Source of the DNA: Escallonia rubra | Lineage: Eukaryota; Streptophyta; Magnoliopsida; Escalloniales; Escalloniaceae | Direction: 5' to 3' | Assembly (NCBI GenBank): GCA_033065855.1 | Contig: JAVXUO010001066.1 | Span: 124,001 to 188,000 of the forward strand | Length of the DNA stretch: 64,000 nt | Shown here: positions 32,126 through 43,795 of the stretch, in pieces | Position numbering within the stretch: the stretch's first letter is position 1 | How the letters are laid out: the number at the start of each line of letters is the position of its first letter | Position numbers and translations under genes: made by a program | The notes under the pieces: generated by a model | The model's database searches: none | Told to the model about the DNA's origin: nothing | Seen by the model: the letters and a program-made list of their open reading frames with translations, nothing else

Positions 32126-35100
32126 TCAAAGGAGCTTCTTCGACTGCGTCTTCTCAGAATGGCTTGATCCCCATATGCGAATTGTTTGATCGTCACTTGC
32201 GGATGCTAACATCTGAGGTCTCCTTGGATTCCAGCTCACACAGTTCACAGTCATTGAATGGCCAGAGAGGACCTCAATTGGTCTGGAACCCCGTCGATTC
32301 CAAATGTACACCTACTAAGACACCCAATGCAGGGTTTGGTTACTTCATTGGAGATGAAAAATTGCAGAAACTCTATGAAGGGCATTTAACAAGTACACGC
32401 AGATTCTTCAATGGTTGGTAGCAAGAAAGAAAAGCTGAATTGGGAGTCTGGTAAAGAAGCAGCATACCTGGGAATTCTCACTGCCACTGGCAATAAATGT
32501 GCTATTCAACCCACCAAAGCAGGAACGTATCACATACTTGAGTTGCCTGTGTCCCTTGTACTTCAATGGTTTCTCCCATTTCCCGGCAATATCCCACATA
32601 TGGATCTCTTGGCTGTTAAGGTTGACAATAAGGAACTTACTATCCCCTGATATAGAAAGGGATGTAATTGAGTGCTCCTCATGGATGACCCGTTCATTGT
32701 TTGTTTCCACATGGAATATCCGAATTTCCTTGTCAGAAAAGATGCTGACAAGATTTTCTCCATCCGGTGTCACGGCAATATCTAAAACCTTAGGCATCCT
32801 CATCCCTTTCCATGCCTTGATCTCATGGCCCGCATGGTCCCACATGTAGATGCCCTTTTCAGGGTCAGAGCTGCCACAGACGAGTCGCTTTGAGTCGGGG
32901 AACCAAGCACACGAGCTAACAATGAAGCCATGATCACCAAATGTGTGCTTACATGTACCTGTTTCAACATCCCACAGTTTGAGGACTTCTCCATTTCCAC
33001 ATGTGAGCAACATAGTGTCATCGGGGCTCCATGCTACGAAGGACACTGGATTTTGGTGGCTCCTTAGTATGTGTTTTAGAGTCACCTTACCATCTTCCAG
33101 CACCTGGAAAAAATATTTCCTGAATTCGAATTAGATAAGGCATTTCCGAACAGTGAACTCATTTAAAAAATTGTACACTTCTACTTTCCACCAAATTTAC
33201 AAGCACGAGGACAAACCTAAATAAAAAATTCAACGAGTCCAACACAACAAATATAAAGGTCAATGGGAAGAAAAAACAGGCTTGGTTAACAGACTTCAAG
33301 GGAAGAAAATATCTGTGAGTTTTGTGAAGTTGTAGAAGCTGCTGAAGGCAGATTCTCGAGTGCTTCTATACAAGGGTCACATCTTGGTAGGGTCAAAGAC
33401 TTCTTTGTGAACCAAAGTGGGCGTTTCTTATTCTTATCATGTAACATGATTTTGTTTTCCTAGGTAAACAAATAAACACACAATGACGACGTCTCACCAT
33501 CATAAGAATTCCTTCCATATTGCCCTGTATTCATTTTTAGTCTTACTTTTTTGAATAGCAAGCTAAACATATATCTCACCTGAATTGGCAGTTGGAGTCA
33601 CTCAAGCCAATAAAGATTAAGTGTCCAACTTCCCAAAGGTGCGTGATTAAGAGGGTTTAACTTCCTGAACAAGGGAAAAGAGTGAAATATGGAGTAAAAT
33701 CAGTCTCCTAATCTTTGTTGTGTGACAATGCAATCAAAAAGATGCAAATGATATATTAAAAGGTTGTTTATTCAATCCCTTTTACCCTGCCGGCATCACA
33801 GCATTATGCTTCATATACTTTGCTCAAAAGTTTACTTGTCTATCACAAAAACTGCAAATGGAGCAAACATTCTCCTTTCTGCTTAGTATATCACTACCTT
33901 ATCGAAGGAATAGAGCTTTGTAAAGGAAAGGGAACAGGAATGACCCATGTTTCGTAGTAAATAAATTCCAAGAAACCCACAGTACCAGATAATGAGATGC
34001 TTCTATAGTAACTATGCTTAAAACACCATCCACGTAATCCTGCCTTGTGATTCGCAGAAATTGAGGGGAAAAGGGATAGAATCAGAAGAAAAGTGCGGTT
34101 TTCGAGTTGTTTGGGTACCCATTCACACTCTGAAAGCCACAAGAGTACAAGGTGATTAATGATTGTTGTTTTAAGCACTTCTACTCAGGTGCTAGACTGA
34201 GGAAAAGCGTCTAAGCACCCAACCTCCCTGATGCAGAACTTTACTCTCAAAATGTTTTAGGAATATTACACCTGCAAATTAAACGCATCCATGCTTGCTT
34301 CATGAACTTTAACTTCAACTAAAACGTTCATAAGTATGTATCCCTCAACATTGTAAATCACGTTATATCCTGGAAAACAAAAGAACCCCTACCTCCTATA
34401 TTTCGAACAACCACCTGCGCACCTGCTCGTCCAAATTATTAGAATTTCTTTTAAAGGAGCAAAATTTAGTACATTTGTTCGAGGACTAGGGTGACTAGGC
34501 AGCGCAGAGGCCCAAAAATGGTTAGTTACACATTTGACATAATGTCTTGATGAAAAGTTAGGACTGTTCAATAAATTTTTGGTTCAAGACAATTTTAACT
34601 AACACATGGAAAATGAAGTCCAGACGGCTGTCAACGTACTCACCTTCCTCAAGATGAATTACCCATCGTAAAAAGTTCAGAATTTCATAGATGCAAAGAA
34701 TGGTTTACATTTCGATACATCTTCAGGCAACAGTGAGAAATCAAAGAAAACCAAATATCAAAGGAGGGTTAAACAAAAAAACGAAAGCACGGAGGAAGAA
34801 GAAGGAGGAGGGGGGGGGGGGGGGGGGGTTGTATGTCAAGAGGAAAAATAGATATTTCATCTTGGCAAGTTTACAGAGAGGTTTTCGCTGTAGGTGCCAC
34901 AGTCCGAGACAGCAATGACACAGATTTTGGCATACTCTTCTTGAAATGGTAACTCATCAATCGTTTTGGTGCTATTCTTTGAAATGGTAACTCATCTATT
35001 GTTTCAGAACATAAATGTGCTCGAGCTATACACTTATTGCTGGCTTCTTGGAAGCAAAAAAGTAAGCATGTACCTTACAGTCACATAAAAACCTAACCAC

Positions 35101-37776
35101 TGATACCCACTTTGTGCGGGTATTTGTAGGGAAAGAACCCAAAAGCATGTGTATTAGAATGTTTAGGCCCTAGCACCTGCCATTGTTTAGAAAAAGTATA
35201 CATATACATGTATATTAGAATGTTTATGTTTCTCAACAATTTGCAGAATTTGGTCTAAGCTAAAACTCTGGTCTAATTTTAGACCAAACAAAGCAACCCA
35301 GAAAACATTCCTTACATGACTATAAACTAGTTATAGGAGCCAAAAAAAAAAGGTGAGAGATGGCATGTTTCAGAATATTCTGAAAAATTCTAATTACAGA
35401 TAAACAAGAGAAGACGAATTCTGGGGCACTGCATGTGGTGTGCTTAATATCAAGGTTTATGCTCAAATTATGAAAATAACATATTCTGCCCCATATTTTA
35501 CAAACACTTGACTCGTGCTTCTTACTTTACCATATGTGTTTGATCCTTTCTCCAATATAACCTGAAATTTTGACAAAAGACATTGAAACCTAAAGTTGGA
35601 CTTGTCTCTTTATCTTGGTTCCTTCATTTTAAAAGATTCAAATGAACCTCCGCACCCTACTTATGAAGGATTTAGTTTAGAGTCACCTAGTTTTTGAATT
35701 ATGAAGCACGAAATTACAGGTCCAACACAAGAAGTAATCCACCTCTTTCCGAAAGAATTTACATGTTAATACTAACACTCAAATCCTCGATTATTTCACA
35801 CATTGATAATTTCAAACCGTATAATACAAAATATTGTACTCCTGATGCATGGTGTCATAAGGTATCATTTAAATAGTACTTCGAACTAGAGTACCTTTTC
35901 CTGAAAGAATTTACGCACAAATGCTAACATTCAAAACCTTAATTATCTCACATATTCATAACTTTGACCAGTATAACACAATAGATGCACTCCTGATTCC
36001 CATTGTCATAAGGTATGATCTAATTACCTCCCATATAATGGCTGTGCAGTCACTCGATGATGAGGCCAAGTAGTTGCCACTGTTGGAGAATTGGACGAAC
36101 CAGACTTCATTCTTATGGTCTGTCAATACCTGCAAAAATTTGAAAAGCGTAGCTTATATTGTTAGCAATACACGTGCAGAAAGATTAGACCCCGTCCTCA
36201 TTCCCAACAACAAAAGTGTCATGTATCATAAGGTTTCATTATGAAATTCCACTGCACTAACAATGCGCCCATACCTTAGAGATCATCCTTCGGTTATTCA
36301 ATATCGAAAGGTTTGCATACGCTTGTAAACATCTTCCAAAGTTACAAATTATCGCTGAAGTACCCCAGACAAAGTCTTATTCCATACACTAGCCCTTGTG
36401 GTATTCACATGAAATGCTTTAGGTCCACTGCAGCAACTATCAATTTGACTATAATCATCCTTCGGTTATGCAATATCGAAAGGTTTGCATACGCTTGTAA
36501 ACATCTTCCAAAGTTACAAATTATCGCTGAAGTACCCCAGACAAAATCTTATTCCATACACTAGCCCTTGTGGTATTCACATGAAATGCTTTAGGTCCAC
36601 TGCAGCAACTTCGCTTCAGATAAAAAGGGTTGGTTTGAGGTATAACCCTAACAAAGAGAGGAGGCAGGTCTTGCAGTTTGGGAAAAACAGTAACACCTAT
36701 GTCAGGCAGTGGCCATGTCCCGATCTATGACTAAGAAAAAGAACTATATCCTATTACTTCTAATCCAGGTGATGATTCACCTTCAAAACACACATTTTAA
36801 AAGCTGCATTTGTTAATTACTTATTGGACATCTACCGATTGCCTGATTACTGTGTCTACTTTTTCCACCTTTCCTCCAAAACAGATTTGCCGTGCTTTTC
36901 TGGTAGAGCCCTATGCAAGAAAAGGACTTCCGATGTACCACAATCATTGAAGAGAAAGTGAAAAACAGTATGAACATCAGCCATAAAGAAGAATTGATTT
37001 GTATAATGATATTCCACCCTATGATACTTATGTTACAAGATCAACATTGCATACAACTTATTTAACATTATAATCTAATGAATTTTAAATTGGAAGGAGC
37101 AAAAATATAACAACAGTAAGTAGCCCACCTGTGTGGTCTCTGTAGGTATCTGATCCCGACCACAGTAGTGGTCCTCATAAAGTGATACAGTGTCGAAGGA
37201 ATTATGATACATACACGAATCTAACTGGGCAAAAACAGCCATTTCAACCAGATATTCCAACCTTCTATCCGGCAGGGTGATTGGTGGTGGAAGGGTCATT
37301 TCCAATTCGAACAACAATCTTTTCCGCAATTCACAAATGTCATCGTCCTTAATTTCACCCATCCCCGTCTCCCTCAACGAAAGTATTCCATATGCAAGTT
37401 TGTGAACCTTCTCTTTCCCCACCTGCAACGCCGAAATCTGTTTCTGCAAAAGGGCCAAAGCCGACAGGTCATCCCCTCCGCTCAAACACTCCAATAAACG
37501 CTGCTTGAACACGAGAAACAATGCCGAAGCCCTTGTTTCATCTTTCAACTCCTTGATCCTATATATTGAATCGACGCAGTCGTCCCATCTGGCATTGAGT
37601 ACTTGGGATTTGATCAATTCGAATTCAGGAGATGTGAACGAGATACTCGACTCTGATTCCAAACAAGCCGCCGACTTTCTGTACCCAAACGAATGCAGAC
37701 ACTGGATAATGACTCTTACAAGTTCATGCTTCTTGATTAAGCCCTTTTCACCAAGCATTGTCGGCGAATTCTCCAT
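32126..37776 (-). CDS. WDR26/Gid7-like LisH-CTLH-WD40 protein
   Basis: Four exons, 37129-37776, 36028-36129, 32468-33103 and 32126-32311, encode 523 residues with all junctions in phase 0. The N-terminus has a LisH helix pair ([18 protein letters not shown], about 14-31) followed by a CTLH region. WD40 repeats run from about 217 to 515 ([39 protein letters not shown] and others, ending [12 protein letters not shown]). WDR26/Gid7 proteins belong to the CTLH (GID) ubiquitin ligase; the role here is by family. The start is the Met of [16 protein letters not shown], which aligns with the N-terminus I remember for Arabidopsis AT5G43920. The frame is open for 32 more residues to an upstream Met at 37872. 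Introns 1 and 2 carry small duplications. Confidence 0.95.
34810..34828. repeat. Poly-G homopolymer in intron 2 of WDR26-like gene
   Basis: An uninterrupted run of 19 G on the + strand (C on the sense strand), preceded by AGAAGAAGGAGG. The length is likely polymorphic or uncertain in sequencing. Confidence 0.9.
35739..36023. repeat. Diverged tandem duplication beside exon 2 of WDR26-like gene
   Basis: Two copies of about 130-135 bp, at 35739-35872 and 35893-36023, align through GAAAGAATTTAC, AATTATCTCACA and GTCATAAGGTAT with many substitutions. The second copy stops a few bases from the exon 2 donor. Confidence 0.75.
36282..36610. repeat. 172-bp-period tandem duplication in intron 1 of WDR26-like gene
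   Basis: Copies at 36282-36438 and 36454-36610 are almost identical, for example GGTTTGCATACGCTTGTAAA at 36310 and 36482. A unique 15-bp stretch lies between them. It is clearly younger than the duplication at 35739-36023. Confidence 0.93.
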
Positions 37777-38825
37777 AAATACGGGAATTAAGCAGCAATT
37801 TGTGTATAATTCTTGTCTATGCTCTAATAGCATCATACTCTTCCATTTGCCATCATTAGCAGGAACTAACACTACTTGCTACGCATTGAAATAAGAAACT
37901 CACAGAAACCCTAAAAGAAATTACAAGGTCTTTGCACCAGAAATATCCCAGCTAAAAAAAATCCAAATAGTCTGAGAATTTCAATGAGAATGTAAATTGA
38001 GGAAACTAAATACCTGATCGATGTCAAAATACCAAATGATTGAAGACCACCTTGTGTTGATGAATTGTGTAAATAAGCATGAAATTTCAAAAAGAGAGCC
38101 CCCCGTAAAAGACAGAAAGCGATTCGAGACTACAATAGAAATCGATAAAGCTGGAAGTGCAGTCGAATAATCGAGGGAAAAGATCGGAGCTGAAATAATC
38201 GAAGAGAGTTAAGTGCAGTTTGAATCCAAGGTGAGAGAAAGATGGAGAGGGAGATCGCAAAGCGTACTACGAAGTGTACGAGTACGAGGAATACTTCGAC
38301 GGCGTCGTTTCGTGGAGTCCAAATGTACCCCTTAGGCCGTAATTTTGGAGAAAAATATGGTTGAAACCCTCGAGGTTATGGTGTTACTCTCGGCATTGCA
38401 CACACGATATGTGCGTGCGAAAATGAAATTTATAGTATAAATTTTGTTAAAAAAAAAAATCAAGCATCGTATATACGTGTTTATTGTCATATTCAGTAAA
38501 ATAAATTAAATAACAAAAAAATAAGTTAGTCATATATGTCCCAAAAATAAGTTAGCAAAATATAGTATCAAACTTGGACTTTAAATTTTTTTAACTATAT
38601 TTTCTGATGAATTTTAAATTGTGAAAACTAAACATATTTTTTTAAGTAGTTACTTACTAATTAAATTTTTATTTTGTGTTTTTTTTTAAAAAAATTCTTG
38701 AAATGTCACTTGTCATCGTTGTAGGTTAGTAGTTATTTAACATCAAAAATATATTACACCAAATCAAGTTTTAGCTTAATAAGTAGTATAGATGTATTAT
38801 TGACTACATAAAAATATCAAATTCG

Positions 38826-38963
38826 TTATTTGACCTAACGGTTTCCATGTAGAACTAACGAAAATTATAAGAAAACTCGTTAGCCCATCTGTTCATTATT
38901 TGACATGACAGTTTCCACGTAGAACTGGCGAAAATTATAAGAAGACTCGTTAGCCCATTTGTT
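38826..38963. repeat. 70-bp tandem duplication
   Basis: Two adjacent copies of a 70-bp unit share GCGAAAATTATAAGAAGACT-type sequence and the phrase CTCGTTAGCCCAT. Several substitutions separate them. Confidence 0.9.
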
Positions 38964-39285
38964 AAACTTGAATTTTCCTTCCACGTGCCACTTTTTACCT
39001 TATTTTTTTCAGTCTTTCTTTATAGCAGATCAACCCCCACCCCCTACCCCTCCTCAACCTCGGTGCTACACAGCACCATCCCAACACCTCCAACACCATA
39101 CATAAATGCGCGCGCATACATGCACACAGGCACTGAACTGCAAAAGACACACGCATATGTAGCTTTAGGTGGTGGTACCGTGGAGATCATAAATTCAGGT
39201 ATCGTGGTTATGAATGATAACACATGCCCGAGCACTTCTTCCGGAATGAGTAGGCCATTTTGGTCGAGATAACTGGGGGTTAGAT

Positions 39286-39383
39286 GGGTAATCTTTGTTG
39301 GGTTCACGTCGAGGACACCATTGATAATTAGATCAGGTAATCTTTGTTAGGTTCATGTCTAAGACACAGTTGTTAATGATTAG
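39286..39383. repeat. 49-bp tandem duplication
   Basis: Adjacent copies at 39286-39334 and 39335-39383 both begin with GGTAATCTTTGTT, then a GGTTCAYGTC word and a GACAC word, with a handful of differences. Confidence 0.85.
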
Positions 39384-40176
39384 AGTTTGTAAATTTGCCG
39401 AATAAAGTGTAAGAAATGGACACCGAGGGGGGAAGAGGTTTGAAGTTGCACACACACACACAGATTAATCTTTAAGCTTGGATGTGGGGTGGATCTGAGG
39501 TGACAATGTCCCATGGTGGTGTTGCGCCAATGCTAGTGACGGCTGCGAATGGTGGGGAAAGAAAGTTAATTTGATTTTGAAATATGTGTGTTTTTATTTA
39601 GTGCACGAATGGTTGTTTTGGCATTTTCAAAATATATCGTGCTGACAAATGTATAAAGTGTATTAATTACAAAAATAATTGAAGGGTATGTCTGTTAGAA
39701 TCTCTTAGATTCTAGACAGTCATGTAGCATTTATAAAAATAGAATGTAATTACACCATAACTTGAAGGGTTAATTGATATTATCTCTAACTTTTGTACCG
39801 TTTAGGTCGGTCGAAGGGAAAAAGAATGATATTGTATGCTCATAAAAATGTTCGGGACAGTTACTATAAATTATAGTAAGAAATCTACTAAACATGTTAT
39901 AATCGAAAGTGAAAACATAAGACTAGTAATTATTTTTTTACATAAAAAAATAATAATTACCACAACGATGTCTAGGCACCTCGTACCATCCCAAAATTCA
40001 ATCATGTGGCCTTGTACATAGAAGTGTGAAACCCTCGCCGAAACCCAAACACATCTGTCTTAAACCAGCACATCCTAATCGGCTTGGTCTCAAACCAAAT
40101 TTAACTATTTTATTTTCATATTTACTTCATTTATCTATTTGTTCGCAATGACTTTGAACACATAAGCATTGATTTA

Positions 40177-40615
40177 GATAGCGTTTAAAATCACTTTCAG
40201 TTTTGGTTTTTTTTGTTTCCAAAAAATCAAAACCAGTTTAAGTTTTTTTTTTTACAAAAACAAATGGGTGTTTGATTACCTAGTTTTTTATTTTGAATTT
40301 TTTCTTTGGTGGTGGTTTGCGGTGCAGCGTGGCAGTGGCCGGCCGGTGGTCGTCGGCGGTCGGTATTTCACAGGCAGGTGGTGGCCTACGGCAATCGCCG
40401 GCAGTGGCGGTGGGAGGGTGGTGGTGATCTCAAAATAAAAACCAAAATTAAAAACCTAAAACCCCTAAATATGAGTTTTCCAAAACAACCTTGTTTTAAA
40501 AATTGATTTTCGAAGCTGAATGAAAAAAAAACGAAAAATGTGTATCAAATGCATTTTTTTCCCAGTTTACAAAATTGGAGAAAAATTGAAAACGAAAAAA
40601 AAATCAAACAGAGAC
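40177..40615. mobile_element. Tourist-like MITE, copy 2
   Basis: Flanked by TTA on both sides (40174-40176 and 40616-40618). The left end GATAGCGTTTAAAATCACTT resembles that of the copy at 14294, the shared interior includes ACAAAAACAAATGGGTGTTT, and the centre is the same GGTGG-rich block. The two copies differ by many substitutions and indels, so this is not a recent burst. Confidence 0.65.
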
Positions 40616-40618
40616 TTA

Positions 40619-41519
40619 GTTATACAAACGGTGCTGAAAATGAAAGGGGATGAACTAATTTGTTTGATTACAGCATAAAAAGGGATGTATTCAATAATCT
40701 ATTCTTTTATGCTTCTAAAGATGTGGCCATATATTGTTCAAAATTTTTAAACTTGATGCCAATGAAAGTGGGTTTGCAGTCGACGTGGAGGTGCCACAAG
40801 GAATGCAGTCCGAGTCAGATGCCAAGTATGCAAAGTGAGACAACAAGGATGAAGTAAGGACTAAGAGCAAGGCTCTCCAAACAAGTCGCGAGGGCTGGCA
40901 GCGCCGCGCAGGCAAAGCGACGACGAGCATGGCCAGCATTCGACAGTCCAAGTCAGGGGTGCAGTGTCAAAGGTCCGATGTCAGAAGTCCAAGTGTGTTT
41001 CTCTCACTAGAATTTCAGAGAGAATGGGTTTTTAGAGAGAGAAAGTGAAAACTGACAAATGAGACAGAAGTCCTTGAATGAGCTCCAAAGTCCACTATTT
41101 ATAGGCAAAAATGTGCATGTGTCATCAGCCGACATGTGTCATCCCCTGGGAGTGACACGTCACCAGGGGGTCCAAAGTATCGATTCTCTGTTGGACTGTC
41201 GGTCCCCGAGTTCGTGCTGCCCTGCCCTTGCAGCATCCCTTTGCCTGTCTGAGAAGACTGACCACACTGCGGTAACATGATCAGAGTAGCCCGTTGCCCT
41301 AGCCACCGGTCCAAGCCCTTACTGAATCCCATAAGATGCGTCAAGAGACGCGCAGAGAACCTGACAGCGGCGAGGGTTGCCCTTGTAGCCAACTGGCAGG
41401 CAGCCTAGGCGCGATGCCCTCCAAGGACCTGCTTCTATCCCGGAGTGACCCGGGGGTCATAGTCGCTAGGGGTGTCGACGCAAGCCCCCAGTGCCGGAGC
41501 ACGTAGGCCAGTCACGAAG
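40619..41519. other. Intergenic, GC-rich repeat flank
   Basis: No gene is supported. From about 40880 the composition becomes GC-rich and continues into the minisatellite and around the hAT insertion, so it is probably one larger repeat. Its termini were not found. Confidence 0.45.
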
Positions 41520-41995
41520 ACACCCTGGTGGAGATAGTGTCCCGGAGGGCTCGCCTATCCCACGGATGAGTCCTTGTGCCGGAGCACTCGAAACGCGTCA
41601 AGGTAGCATCCCGGATGAGCCGTCTACCTGGCGGAATGGGAGTTAAAAAGCTCTCTGACGGAGATAGTGTCCTGGAGGAGTCGTCTATCCCCGCAGGTAA
41701 ATCCTTATGCCGGAACAGTTGAAGCGTCAAAGTAGCATCCCAGAGGAGCCGTCTACCTGGCGAAAGGGGAGTTAGAGAGCTCCATGGCGGAGATAGTGTC
41801 CCGGAGGAGTCGCCTATCCCTGCGGGTGAGTCCTTGTGCCGAAGCACTCGGAGCGCGTCAAAGTAGCATCCCAGAGGAGCCGTCTACCCGACTGACCGAG
41901 GTAGTATCCCGGAGGAGCCGTCTACCTAGTGGAAGGGGAGTTGAAAAGCTCACTGGCAGAGATAGTGTCGCGGAGGAGTCGTCTATCCCCACAGG
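41520..41995. repeat. 130-bp minisatellite, about 3.5 copies
   Basis: The word GAGATAGTGTC begins units at 41531, 41661, 41790 and 41960. The last unit is displaced by an extra 41-bp partial unit. Each unit also carries TAGCATCCC and GAGCCGTCTACC. Copies are 80-90 percent alike by eye. Several open frames across it are by-products of the repetition. Confidence 0.9.
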
Positions 41996-42350
41996 ATGCT
42001 GCACACTCCAGATAGTGGACCGAAGCATGTTCCACGACCAATGTAAGGTGCTCATGGTGTGGTGAATGAGTGTGGTGCCCGGGGGGGCATGTAACATGAT
42101 TGTGGCGCATGGGCGCGATGACGTGAGTAAGGTGCCAGTGGCACGTCATGAAAGTGGCACGGCGACGAGTGTTTAAAAGCACACATATGATAGTTGTCGA
42201 AGAGACGGTACCCAAATGATAATGCTTTGCCGTGAGTGACGGTCGTCCCGACGATGACACGCGAGTGACAACGAGGGTCATGCGACCACAGGTGGTGAGT
42301 AAGCACTGTAGAGAGTGCGGTGCGCAAGCGCCGGCGACGGGGGTCGTGGA

Positions 42351-43787
42351 CAGTGTTATTAAAGGCGCAGGCGCACCTAAGGCGCAAAAGGTCCCTGAAG
42401 CCTAGGCGCAAGGCGCATAAGCGCGCTTTTTCGAAGTAAGGCGCAATATTAAAATAAATAAATAATAGTGCATTATAACAATAAAATTAAGTCAAAAATA
42501 TTCCATCCATCCCTTAAAGAGCGATCATATTTCCTTTTTGGGCCGTCCCACAAAAAATGATCACTTCCAAATTAGGAAAGATTCTATTAGTATTTTTACA
42601 TATTTACCCTTTTTATACTATTTCTCTCACCACATTTAATTCTCTACCAACTCATTTTTTTTTTCCGGGCCCATCACTTTACACCTTTTTATTCTATTTC
42701 TCTCTCCACATTTAACACTCTACCAACCAATTTTCTCTCTCATGGCCCACCATCTTGCCTCTCTCTCTAAAGGGTAAAATGGGAAAGACACACAATATAT
42801 AACATAAATCCTTAATATACGTGCAAAATAAAATGGATCACTCTTTAAAGGACAGATGGAGTATTCAAAACATGATAACTAATAAACTTCCAAACAGTAG
42901 AAAAAGTTTCAAATATCATAACACCATAATATAACAAGCTTCCAACATTAGAAAAATCTTAAATTCACTGAATCATAGCAAATCATTAAAAATTAAGTGA
43001 ATATAACACCACCGTCTTCATCATCACTAATAATTAGGCCATTTCCTAAGTCTTGCTTAGCTATCAAAGAAGCGAGTAAATTGAAACTTAACACAATAAA
43101 ATCGTGCTTGCAATCAATTTTTAACGCATTAATCCTAATTGCTCTGAATGTAAAAGAACTTGGCCTAAAATGGGAGGGAATAGAGTAACAGTAACCGGTA
43201 AACGAACCAGCAAATTTGATGAAGCAGCTGAGCAGCAAAGGGAAATGAGATGCGGCCGGAGCGACGAGCAGCGGGAGCAGCTGAAGCAGCGGCCAAAGCG
43301 ACGAGCAACGGGAGCAGCTGGAGGAGCGGCTGGAGCGACGAGCTTTCGACGGCAACGGCAAAGGCGATGCGACATGTGAGACTGTGAGAGAGAGGCTGTT
43401 TCGGCGGAGCAGTCGAGCTCGAGCAGCAGTCAGCAAGGCAAAGAATCTCGGCGGAGCAGTGGCCGGAGCAACAAGAATCTCGGCGGGGATGCGGCAGGTG
43501 AGACCGTGAGAGAAAGCTGCTTCGGTGCTGCACTGTTGCGTAAATCTTAGCGGCGATGCAGAATTAGATGTTTAAACAAGAGATGCACATCCAATGGTAA
43601 AGAAGATATGCACATCCAATGGCTATGGGTTATGCGCCCCTAGACGTGCGCCTCCCATGCCACGTAGCGCCTTGCGCTTGATGAGTCCAGGCGCGTGCCT
43701 TTTTCAACGCGCTGAGCCTAGCCTAGGCGAAGCGCGCGGGTTGAGCCTTAGCGCGCCTTGCGCCTAGGCACGCTTTTTATAACACTG
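42351..43787. mobile_element. Nonautonomous hAT-family transposon
   Basis: A 1437-bp element. The left end begins CAGTGTTATTAAAGGCGC and the right end, inverted, CAGTGTTATAAAAAGCGTG. Both continue into GGCGC/CCTAGGCGC-rich subterminal repeats. It is flanked by an 8-bp target duplication with one mismatch, GTCGTGGA at 42343-42350 and GTCGCGGA at 43788-43795. An 8-bp target and CA-starting ends identify the hAT superfamily. No transposase is encoded. A Stowaway-like MITE sits inside it. Confidence 0.85.
42501..42861. mobile_element. Stowaway-like MITE nested in the hAT element
   Basis: 361 bp with a TA dinucleotide on each side (42499-42500 and 42862-42863). The left end TTCCATCCATCCCTTAAAGA and the inverted right end CTCCATCTGTCCTTTAAAGA match the CTCCNTCYGTCC consensus of Stowaway (Tc1/mariner) MITEs. 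It has no coding capacity. Confidence 0.85.
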
Positions 43788-43795
43788 GTCGCGGA

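Larger units (their letters stand above)
37777..40173. other. 5' region of WDR26-like gene and AT-rich intergenic DNA
   Basis: 37777-38300 holds the 5' leader of the WDR26-like gene; a donor-like site at 38012/38013 and an acceptor-like TAG near 37882 suggest a leader intron. 38400-40170 is AT-rich without a convincing gene. It has two small duplications described separately and a CACACACA tract near 39450. Confidence 0.55.

Noticed and set aside
34810-34828. Poly-G tract as a regulatory G-quadruplex
   Set aside because: A single 19-G homopolymer deep in an intron is as likely a sequencing-prone microsatellite. No second line of evidence was seen.
41099-42411. Several overlapping frames of 90-120 codons in the GC-rich repeat
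   Set aside because: They follow the 130-bp repetition and low stop density of GC-rich DNA, with no domain and no codon-phase consistency.
42993-43533. Leucine/serine/cysteine-rich frames inside the hAT element
   Set aside because: They arise from degenerate GCAGCNGGAGC-type repeats. No hAT transposase motif (BED finger or dimerisation domain) is present.
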